Positions 57,603-64,000 of a stretch of 64,000 nt of DNA are shown in pieces. How positions within the stretch are numbered: the first letter of the stretch is position 1; each line of letters opens with the position of its first letter. The position numbers and the translations under genes were made by a program. The notes below the pieces were generated by a model. It ran no database searches. It saw nothing but the letters and a program-made list of their open reading frames with translations, and was not told the DNA's origin. Source of the stretch: Halomonas sp. McH1-25 (GTDB lineage Bacteria > Pseudomonadota > Gammaproteobacteria > Pseudomonadales > Halomonadaceae); the NCBI RefSeq assembly GCF_022348165.1, contig NZ_JAKRFI010000001.1:310001-374000 (forward strand), given 5' to 3'.

Positions 57603-58661
57603 ATGTCCGACTGGAAAGCCTACCTTCAACGACTTGGCGCCCACTTCTCCGACGATCGACATGTCGATTTCGGCGATTCGGACCAGGCCCGTCACGCCCA
57701 TGACGACACCGTGATCACGCCGTTGGTCCATATGGGCATCCTGCAACTGGCAGGCGCCGACGCCGAGCGCTTCCTGCAGGGACAGACCAGCGCCCAACTC
57801 AGCCTGGCCAATGGAGATTTCGCCGCCCCGACCGCATTCTGCACGCCGAAGGGGCGCATGCTGGCCAACGCGCAGCTACTGCGTGTCGAGGAGGGGCGTT
57901 ACTGGTTGCTGATCGATCGCGACCTGATCGACCCTCTGCGCAATCACCTGGCAAAATTCGCCGCATTCTATAAAGCGGACATCACGCCACGCGACGATAT
58001 CGTGTTGCTCGGTCTGATTGGACGTGACGCACCTGCCCTGGTCGAGACGCGTATGGACCTGCGCCCACCCACGACCTGGCAACAGGTCAATCACGGCGAA
58101 CGTGTCGTTCTGCGCCATCCGGGCCATAAGCCGCGCTTACTGTTATGCCTGCCTCAAGACGAGGCCGGTGCCGTATGGGACACACTGGCGAAGCATGCCA
58201 TCCCGGTCGGCAATGCCGTGTGGCAGTTGCATGACATTCAGGCCGGCCTCGTCTGGCTGAACGCCGCTCATCAAGACACCTACTTGCCACAGATGATCAA
58301 CTGGGAAGCCTTGGGCGGCATCAGCTTCAAGAAAGGCTGCTATACGGGCCAGGAAGTCGTCGCCCGAGCCCATTTTCGCGGACAGGTCAAGAAACGCTTG
58401 GTGCGAGGCCAGCTCGACGGCGCCACCCTGCCCGACATCGGCACTCCCATACTCGATGCCGAGGGCAAGAGTCAGGGCGAGGTGGTGAGTGCGGAAATCG
58501 ACGGCTACGGCGAAGTCGAAATTCTCGCCGTAATGACCACCCGCGACGATCTGGCCGAACCGTTGACGGTCCTCGACCAACACCTGAAACGGCTCAAGCT
58601 GCCCTATCCGCTGGAGCGAGTCGACCCTGAGAATCTTGCCAGCAACGGGCAGGCAGGCTAG
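57603..58661 (+). CDS. ygfZ: Folate-binding protein YgfZ
   Basis: GcvT-fold protein needed for some Fe-S cluster enzymes, such as MiaB. The 352-residue protein has the diagnostic KGCYTGQEVVARAHFRGQ motif with the conserved cysteine, and LQGQTSAQLS near residue 58. It overlaps the convergent tatD gene by 4 bp at the stop codons. Confidence 0.92.
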   Translation: MSDWKAYLQRLGAHFSDDRHVDFGDSDQARHAHDDTVITPLVHMGILQLAGADAERFLQGQTSAQLSLANGDFAAPTAFCTPKGRMLANAQLLRVEEGRYWLLIDRDLIDPLRNHLAKFAAFYKADITPRDDIVLLGLIGRDAPALVETRMDLRPPTTWQQVNHGERVVLRHPGHKPRLLLCLPQDEAGAVWDTLAKHAIPVGNAVWQLHDIQAGLVWLNAAHQDTYLPQMINWEALGGISFKKGCYTGQEVVARAHFRGQVKKRLVRGQLDGATLPDIGTPILDAEGKSQGEVVSAEIDGYGEVEILAVMTTRDDLAEPLTVLDQHLKRLKLPYPLERVDPENLASNGQAG

Positions 58662-59431
58662 CTGGCGTGAGGCGTTATGCCGAACACTCTTTGCACATTG
58701 GCGGTGGTATGTTCGGCCACTTCCTCGTCGGTCTGCCCCCGCAATTCCGCGACTTGGCGGCAGACCATGGCGATTCGTGCTGGCTCATTGCGCTGCCCCT
58801 GGAAGCCACATAACGGCATGTCGGGACTGTCCGTCTCCAGAACGAAGCCGTGATCCGGCAGTGCCGCGACGGCACGGTGCACACGCTTGGCCCGTTCGTA
58901 AGTGGTGGCGCCGCCCAGGCCGACCACGAAGCCCAGATCGATGAACTTGCCAGCCTGCTCGGGGCTGCCTGCGAAAGCATGGATCAGGCCGCCGGCCGGC
59001 AGATCCAGCTGACGCAGGCGCTTGGACACTTTGTCGTTGGCATGCACACAGTGAATCACCACAGGCAGACGACGCGCCTTGGCAATGCGCAGTTGTTCCT
59101 CGAACAGGGCCCATTGATCGTCGAGGGTGTCCTCGAAGCGCGCATCGATCCCGCACTCGCCCAGCGCGATCACCTCGGGATGGTCGTCCAGCGCCCGTTC
59201 GAGCGCTTCGATGTCCTCGGTCCCGTGTTCGTGCATGAAATAGGGGTGTAGCCCCAGGCTCAGGCTGACGTCGCTGCGCTGGGCGACATCGATGACGTCT
59301 GGCCAACGCCGGCGTGTCGTCCCGGGCACCAGAAAATGCTCGACCCCGGCTTCGTGGGCGCGTGAGAACATGGCCTTGCGATCCTCGTCGAAGGCCTCGA
59401 AATCGAGATGGCAATGAGCGTCGATCAGCAT
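58658..59431 (-). CDS. tatD: TatD-family metal-dependent DNase
   Basis: A 257-residue TIM-barrel hydrolase. Metal ligands are HxH in IDAHCHLDFEAF, Glu in ALGECGIDARF, His in VIHCVHANDKV, His in GLIHAFAGSPEQA, and Asp in LETDSPDMPL. TatD, YcfH and YjjV paralogues are hard to separate; YjjV-like features (NDKVSKRLRQLDLPAGGLIHAFAGS) are noticeable. Deoxyribonuclease or tRNA/DNA quality control is family knowledge. Confidence 0.88.
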   Translation of the reverse strand: MLIDAHCHLDFEAFDEDRKAMFSRAHEAGVEHFLVPGTTRRRWPDVIDVAQRSDVSLSLGLHPYFMHEHGTEDIEALERALDDHPEVIALGECGIDARFEDTLDDQWALFEEQLRIAKARRLPVVIHCVHANDKVSKRLRQLDLPAGGLIHAFAGSPEQAGKFIDLGFVVGLGGATTYERAKRVHRAVAALPDHGFVLETDSPDMPLCGFQGQRNEPARIAMVCRQVAELRGQTDEEVAEHTTANVQRVFGITPHAS

Positions 59432-59458
59432 CCGTGCGATGGCTCCTGTAATCGATGG

Positions 59459-59935
59459 TCAACTGTCGCCAGGCAGTTCCGAGGTACATGCCGGACAACG
59501 CGTGGCGGGAATGGGAATCTTGCTGATGCAGTAAGGGCAGGTCTTGATGGTCGGCGCCGTCGCCGTTTCGGGGGCTTGAGCGAGATTCTTCAGGCGATTG
59601 ATGTTACGGATCAACAGGAAGGTGGCAAAGGCGACGATGACGAAGGACAGGGTGGCATTCAGAAAGAGCCCATAGTTGAGTGTCACCGCCCCATCGGCCT
59701 GGGCCTGCGCCAGCGTATTGTAGGGGCCTGGTCCACTGCCTTCACGTAGCACCAGGAACTGGTTGGTGAAGTTCAGGCCCCCGGTTGCCAAGCCGATCAA
59801 GGGCGTGAAGACGTCCTTGACCAGGCTGTTGACGATGGCGGTAAAAGCGGCGCCGATGATGATCCCCACCGCCATGTCGACCACGTTGCCCTTGACTGCG
59901 AACTCGCGAAACTCCTTGAGAAACTTCGTGGCCAT
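59459..59935 (-). CDS. mscL: Large-conductance mechanosensitive channel MscL with C-terminal zinc ribbon
   Basis: Emergency osmotic release valve of the inner membrane. The 158-residue protein has the MscL core: [22 protein letters not shown]1 (about 16-45), periplasmic loop, TM2 (about 85-110) and [10 protein letters not shown]. The C-terminus differs from the 136-residue E. coli protein: it adds a CxxC-x10-CxxC ribbon (C133, C136, C147, C150) in place of a plain helix end. The ATG 59935 is chosen for the family N-terminus and a GGAGCGAT site. Confidence 0.93.
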   Translation of the reverse strand: MATKFLKEFREFAVKGNVVDMAVGIIIGAAFTAIVNSLVKDVFTPLIGLATGGLNFTNQFLVLREGSGPGPYNTLAQAQADGAVTLNYGLFLNATLSFVIVAFATFLLIRNINRLKNLAQAPETATAPTIKTCPYCISKIPIPATRCPACTSELPGDS

Positions 59936-60037
59936 GCATATCGCTCCTTGATCTGGCTCGCCTTCAAGAATCCACATTCCCGATAGCGCTGTAAAGTCGG
60001 CTCTCGGTGCCTGCTGGCTGTCTGCCTTGGAGTCGCA

Positions 60038-61627
60038 TCAATGCTCACGAGTGGCATTGAATCGCACTTCCGGCCAGCGCTCCTGTGTCATCTGCAGATT
60101 GACCCGGGTCGGCGCCAGGTAGGTCAGGTAGCCACCGCCATCCAGCGCCAGGTTGGTACTCGCCTTGCGCCGAAATTCATCGAGCTTCTTGGCGTCGTCG
60201 CAGTAGACCCAGCGTGCCGTCTGGACATTGACCGCTTCGTAGATGCAATCCACCTTGTACTCTTCCTTGAGACGATGGGCGACCACGTCGAACTGCAGCG
60301 CACCGACGGCACCGACGATCAGGTCATTGTTGTCCAGCGGCATGAAGACCTGGGTGGCGCCTTCCTCGGACAGCTGCTGCAGGCCTTTCTGCAACTGCTT
60401 CATTTTCAGCGGATCACGCAGGCGTACCCGCTTGAACAGCTCCGGCGCGAAGTGCGGGATACCGGTAAAGCGCATGTCCTCGCCGACCGTGAAGGTATCG
60501 CCGATCTGAATGGTGCCGTGGTTGTGCAAACCGATGATGTCGCCGGGCCAGGCTTCCTCGACATGCGCCCGATCGGAAGCCATGAAGGTCAGTGCGTCGG
60601 CGATCTTGACGTCCTTGCCGATCCGTACGTGCCGCATCTTCATGTTCTTGTCGTACTTGCCGGAACAGACGCGCAGGAACGCCACGCGATCGCGATGCTT
60701 GGGATCCATGTTGGCCTGGATCTTGAACACGAAGCCGCTGAAGGTTCCGTCCTCGGCGCTCACTTCACGCGTATCGGTCTCGCGCGGCTGTGGAGCCGGC
60801 GCATACTCGACGAAGCCATCGAGCATCTCGCGCACGCCGAAATTGCCCATGGCGGTGCCGAAATAGACGGGTGTCAGCTCGCCGCGCCGATATGCCTCGA
60901 GGTCGAACTCATGCGAGGCGCCACGCACCAGCTCGACTTCCATGCGCAGCTCCTCGGCCTGGTCGGCCCCCAGCACCTCGTCGACCTCGGCACTATCGAG
61001 CCCCTCGATACGTACATCGTCGGGGATGCGATTGCCCTGCCCCTGCTTGTACAGGTGAATCACGTCGTTATAGAGATGATAGACTCCCCGGAAGTGGCGC
61101 CCCATGCCGATCGGCCAGGTCATCGGCGCACACTGGATGTTGAGCACCGTTTCCACCTCATCCATGACTTCGATGGGATCGCGAATGTCACGGTCCATCT
61201 TGTTGATGAAGGTCAGGATCGGCGTGGTACGCAGGCGGCAGACCTCCATCAGCTTGATGGTGCGATCCTCGACCCCCTTGGCGCCGTCAATGACCATCAG
61301 CGCCGAGTCGACGGCCGTCAGGGTACGGTAGGTATCTTCAGAAAAGTCCTCGTGCCCCGGGGTGTCCAGCAGATTGACGATACGCCCGCCATAGGGAAAC
61401 TGCATGACCGAGGTGGTCACCGAAATGCCGCGTTCCTGCTCCATCTTCATCCAGTCGGACGTGGCATGGCGCTCGTTGCGCTTGCCCTTGACCGAGCCGG
61501 CCAGCTGGATGGCGTTTCCGAACAGCAGCAGCTTCTCGGTAATCGTGGTCTTACCGGCGTCGGGGTGCGAGATAATGGCGAAAGTACGGCGAAGCCCGGC
61601 ATTATGGGCTAACTGGCTATCTGGCAT
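60038..61627 (-). CDS. prfC: Peptide chain release factor 3
   Basis: GTPase that recycles RF1/RF2 from the ribosome, 529 residues. G1 is [15 protein letters not shown]2 region [12 protein letters not shown]3 [15 protein letters not shown]4 NKMDRDIRD. It aligns along its length with E. coli RF3, with the C-terminal [20 protein letters not shown]. The ribosome site is weak. Alone on the minus strand. Confidence 0.96.
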   Translation of the reverse strand: MPDSQLAHNAGLRRTFAIISHPDAGKTTITEKLLLFGNAIQLAGSVKGKRNERHATSDWMKMEQERGISVTTSVMQFPYGGRIVNLLDTPGHEDFSEDTYRTLTAVDSALMVIDGAKGVEDRTIKLMEVCRLRTTPILTFINKMDRDIRDPIEVMDEVETVLNIQCAPMTWPIGMGRHFRGVYHLYNDVIHLYKQGQGNRIPDDVRIEGLDSAEVDEVLGADQAEELRMEVELVRGASHEFDLEAYRRGELTPVYFGTAMGNFGVREMLDGFVEYAPAPQPRETDTREVSAEDGTFSGFVFKIQANMDPKHRDRVAFLRVCSGKYDKNMKMRHVRIGKDVKIADALTFMASDRAHVEEAWPGDIIGLHNHGTIQIGDTFTVGEDMRFTGIPHFAPELFKRVRLRDPLKMKQLQKGLQQLSEEGATQVFMPLDNNDLIVGAVGALQFDVVAHRLKEEYKVDCIYEAVNVQTARWVYCDDAKKLDEFRRKASTNLALDGGGYLTYLAPTRVNLQMTQERWPEVRFNATREH

Positions 61628-61813
61628 TGAGCTATGTCGCTAATTTGTACTCAGACTGGCACTCGTAATGAGAGCGCCCAGTTGGAGGATGTGTGTTCTG
61701 GCGAGGATTGTAATCGCTGGGCTCGACGTAGTGTAGGGTTAACGCCGAAGCGCCGGTGAATGGCACGGCCAAAACCTCACTGCCGGCACTCGGACAGCAT
61801 GCTCGAGCGCAGC

Positions 61814-62389
61814 TTAGCCTGACGACCGTGTCGACTCCCTTACTCTAGTGATTTGCTCGAACTGGGCTTTGAGATCGTGCTTCTGGCAATAGAACGTGGT
61901 GGAGTGCACGTTGCCCTTGTTATCGGCCCACTCGACCCGGTTGTCTCCGTGTTTAAGTGCCTCGTTGGCTTCGGCCGCCGAGGCCGGCTGCTGTCCGTTT
62001 ATCGACAGTATGATGGCCTTCGCGGCGACCTTGCCCTTGATCGGGCTGTCCTTGGCCATTCTCAATAGCCGTAACCCGCTATCGCGTCCTTCTGGCAACA
62101 AGCTGTCACGCTGCCGTCGATTGTGCGCAGTAGAGGTTGGCGATGCGAGACGAGATGCCTTTTCAATGTCATCCAGTTCACTGCTGAGTTTTGTGACAAG
62201 CAGCGTCAGAACGAGAATTGCGGCGGTGAACAGGACGATTCCCGATGCGAAGACCCCCGGTCCGGCCAGGAAGCCGTCAGGATCGTAATCTCCGTACTGG
62301 TAGATGACGAGGGTAGCATAGGGGGCGGCAGTCAGCGCCATCAGCCATGCCGAGGCGATTAATAGAGTGCGCTGCTTATGAGTAAGCAT
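61814..62389 (-). CDS. Two-TM protein with PDZ-like tail, unknown function
   Basis: Not recognised as a named family. The 191-residue protein has two hydrophobic helices (9-31 and 43-66), a charged linker (about 68-115), and a C-terminal stretch KAIILSINGQQPASAAEANEAL...RVEW that resembles the second half of a PDZ domain. AAGGAG lies 6 nt before the ATG, so it is translated. Neighbours (prfC, sensor kinase) say little. The local DNA looks more AT-rich than the rest of the window. Confidence 0.65.
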   Translation of the reverse strand: MLTHKQRTLLIASAWLMALTAAPYATLVIYQYGDYDPDGFLAGPGVFASGIVLFTAAILVLTLLVTKLSSELDDIEKASRLASPTSTAHNRRQRDSLLPEGRDSGLRLLRMAKDSPIKGKVAAKAIILSINGQQPASAAEANEALKHGDNRVEWADNKGNVHSTTFYCQKHDLKAQFEQITRVRESTRSSG

Positions 62390-62774
62390 ATTCCACTCCT
62401 TCCGTTTTCTTCTTCTCGTTCGTTAGCCTCGTCCATGAACTTGTGTCGTGCTTTTGTTGCGATAGCTCTCGATAACACCTCGATGATAGCGCTCTTTGCC
62501 ACGCCGCTTTCCACTGGCTGACAAGACGGTATATAACCGATATATACCTGCAGGCTCGTAGTGCCAACCCCCGGCTTTTCACGCAGCTTACACTGTCGAG
62601 ACAGCACGCCGCGGTTCAACGGTAGCATAGCGAAATGACCGCTCTCACAATCCGTCACGCTACGCGCAGTCATCCTACGATCATGCGAAGAAACGCAGTA
62701 GCTGGGGTCTGTTCTCAAGCAAAAAAACGCAGCAGATGGGTTATCATGGCGCCAGCCACCCAGCCGGAGCCATC
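62390..62774. other. Intergenic region upstream of two divergent genes
   Basis: 385 bp with no credible gene. It contains GGTATAT-N7-ATATACC (62528-62548), an operator-like inverted repeat on the side of the two-TM gene, and a direct repeat AAACGCAG(T/C)AG(C/A)TGGG at 62691-62706 and 62725-62740 (34 bp apart, about three helical turns) just before the sensor-kinase gene. No strong promoter was identified. Confidence 0.5.
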
Positions 62775-64000
62775 ATGCATCAGCCGTTACCGCTGCCGCT
62801 GTCCACCCCCAATCGCAACCTGGTTCGCCTGACCTTCGTCCGCGGCATCACCTGGACGGGCTATCTCGGTGCAATCATCTTCGGGATCGAGGTGCTTGGC
62901 TTTCAATTACGCGTGATTCCGGTCATCAGCGTGATCGTCGCCATGGGGCTGATCAACATCGCCACCTGGTGGCGTCTTGGCCGGCCCCGTGCGGTTACCG
63001 ACACCGAGTATCTGCTGCATCTGATGGCAGACATTGCCGGTCTGACCCTGCTTTTCTACTATACCGGCGGCTCGACCAACCCTTTCATCACTTACTATCT
63101 GGTTCCCGTGACTATTGCCGCTGCCACCTTGCCTTGGCTGTATGCCTGGATCGTGGCCAGCGCCGCCATGGCCGGCTATACCTTCCTGATGCTCTTTTAT
63201 CAGCCGGTTCCACAACTGAGTCATGGGTTGGTCGGCCCGGGCATCAGCCTGCACGTGCTCGGCATGTGGATCAATTTCGGCCTGTCTGCCGGCCTGGTCA
63301 CATTCTTCATCTACAAAATGGCACACGCTCTGCGCCGTCGAGACATGACCTTGTCACGCACCCGGGAAGCGGCTCTGCGCAACGAGCAGGTCCTCGCCGT
63401 GGCGACCCAGGCGGCAGGCACCGCTCACGAGCTGGGCACACCGCTCTCGACCATGGCGGTTCTGCTCAAGGAAATGCGTCAGGATGCCGAAGATAACCCG
63501 ACCCTCGAAGCGGACATCGACCTGCTTCGCCAACAGGTCGATACCTGCAAGTCTCGCCTTCAGCACTTGGTCGCGAATGCCGATCGCCGCCGCCTCGCCG
63601 AGCCCGAGATTCGTCCCGCCCAGGAGTGGCTCGAGCAGCTCGTCCAGCGTTGGCTGGTACTCAGGCCCGACGTGACTCACGCCATCGAGGTGCTCGGCAA
63701 GCGCGGCACTCCCTGGCTGGCCGTGGATACCACATTGGAGCAGGCGCTGATGAATCTGCTCAACAACGCCGCCGACGCCAATCCCGAAGACATACTCATC
63801 TGCCTCGACTGGAAAAGCGACGAAGTGATCATCGACATCCGCGATCATGGTCCGGGTGTGGCCATGTCCATTGCCGATCAGCTGGGCGATACCTTCGTCT
63901 CGACCAAGAGCAAGGGCATGGGAATCGGTCTGTTCCTGACCCATGCCACCATCAACCGCTTCGGTGGTGGCGTGAGTCTTTACAATCACGAAGAAGGCGG
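62775..64000 (+). CDS. regB: RegB/PrrB-type redox sensor histidine kinase (partial, 3' end missing)
   Basis: About 408 residues are present and the gene runs off the window. Six membrane helices span roughly residues 22-185, containing GGSTNPF (98-104), the ubiquinone-binding motif of RegB. The H-box is TAHELGTPLSTM with H218. Exactly 40 residues on is C258 (QVDTCKSRL), the same spacing as H225-C265 of Rhodobacter RegB, the redox switch. N-box NLLNNAADA, G1 DHGPGV, G2 MGIGLFL. GGAG is 5 nt before the ATG. A RegA partner would be expected just outside the window. Confidence 0.9.
   Translation, partial: MHQPLPLPLSTPNRNLVRLTFVRGITWTGYLGAIIFGIEVLGFQLRVIPVISVIVAMGLINIATWWRLGRPRAVTDTEYLLHLMADIAGLTLLFYYTGGSTNPFITYYLVPVTIAAATLPWLYAWIVASAAMAGYTFLMLFYQPVPQLSHGLVGPGISLHVLGMWINFGLSAGLVTFFIYKMAHALRRRDMTLSRTREAALRNEQVLAVATQAAGTAHELGTPLSTMAVLLKEMRQDAEDNPTLEADIDLLRQQVDTCKSRLQHLVANADRRRLAEPEIRPAQEWLEQLVQRWLVLRPDVTHAIEVLGKRGTPWLAVDTTLEQALMNLLNNAADANPEDILICLDWKSDEVIIDIRDHGPGVAMSIADQLGDTFVSTKSKGMGIGLFLTHATINRFGGGVSLYNHEEG

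Noticed and set aside
60041-61612. 523-codon plus-strand frame over prfC
   Set aside because: Antisense shadow of RF3.

Overview
The window looks like chromosomal DNA of a moderately halophilic gammaproteobacterium of the Halomonas/Chromohalobacter type. The evidence is a complete ectABC ectoine operon, acidic proteins, high GC by eye, and many gene orders typical of gammaproteobacteria (ruvCAB-ybgC-tolQRAB-pal-cpoB, tamA-tamB, amidohydrolase-ubiG-phosphatase-yciK, livK-livHMGF). I see no rRNA, tRNA, CRISPR array, prophage or insertion sequence. Species assignment is inference.

Layout. 1-2.7 kb: ectABC (minus strand) with its own terminator and a good sigma70-type promoter. 2.7-4.9 kb: glutathione reductase and a beta-carbonic anhydrase, followed by a long hairpin element. 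5.2-13.3 kb: a five-gene dipeptide/oligopeptide ABC importer, a HypT-like LysR regulator and the Xaa-Pro dipeptidase PepQ, all on the plus strand and mostly overlapping by 4 bp. 13.4-15.5 kb: YheT-type hydrolase, MsrA and a YchJ-like SEC-C protein. 15.5-21.4 kb: the TamA/TamB outer-membrane assembly pair. 21.6-25.5 kb: a membrane-anchored coiled-coil protein, Fe-superoxide dismutase, a UDP-glucose dehydrogenase-like protein that lacks the usual catalytic residues, and GalU. 25.9-29.5 kb: MTA/SAH deaminase-like amidohydrolase, UbiG, a MupP/Gph phosphatase with a TTG start, and YciK. 29.5-37.2 kb: the Tol-Pal operon joined to ruvCAB. 37.3-39.5 kb: aspS and a FmdB-type zinc ribbon. 39.6-42.9 kb: hydroxyacid dehydrogenase, ribokinase, nucleoside hydrolase and acylphosphatase. 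43-49.3 kb: YihY, NadM-Nudix, a second HypT-like regulator, cardiolipin synthase and class I fumarase. 49.5-54.4 kb: branched-chain amino acid importer livKHMGF. 54.8-61.6 kb: UvrB, an OsmC-like protein, a small HMA-fold protein, YgfZ, TatD, MscL with a zinc ribbon, and RF3. 61.8-64 kb: an unrecognised two-TM protein and the start of a RegB/PrrB-type redox sensor kinase that runs off the end.

How the genes work together. Several units deal with osmotic stress (ectoine synthesis, MscL) and oxidative stress (Gor, SodB, MsrA, OsmC-like, two HypT-like regulators). The dpp-lysR-pepQ block reads as one uptake-and-hydrolysis unit for proline-containing dipeptides. Most of the window is ordinary core genome. 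The least ordinary items are the degenerate UDP-glucose dehydrogenase homologue beside galU, a ~140-nt element whose arms pair only in the minus-strand RNA, a 21-bp motif shared by two distant intergenic regions, a MscL with a C-terminal zinc ribbon, a NadM with an eroded Nudix box, and the PDZ-like membrane protein near 62 kb. No clear new multi-gene system was found.
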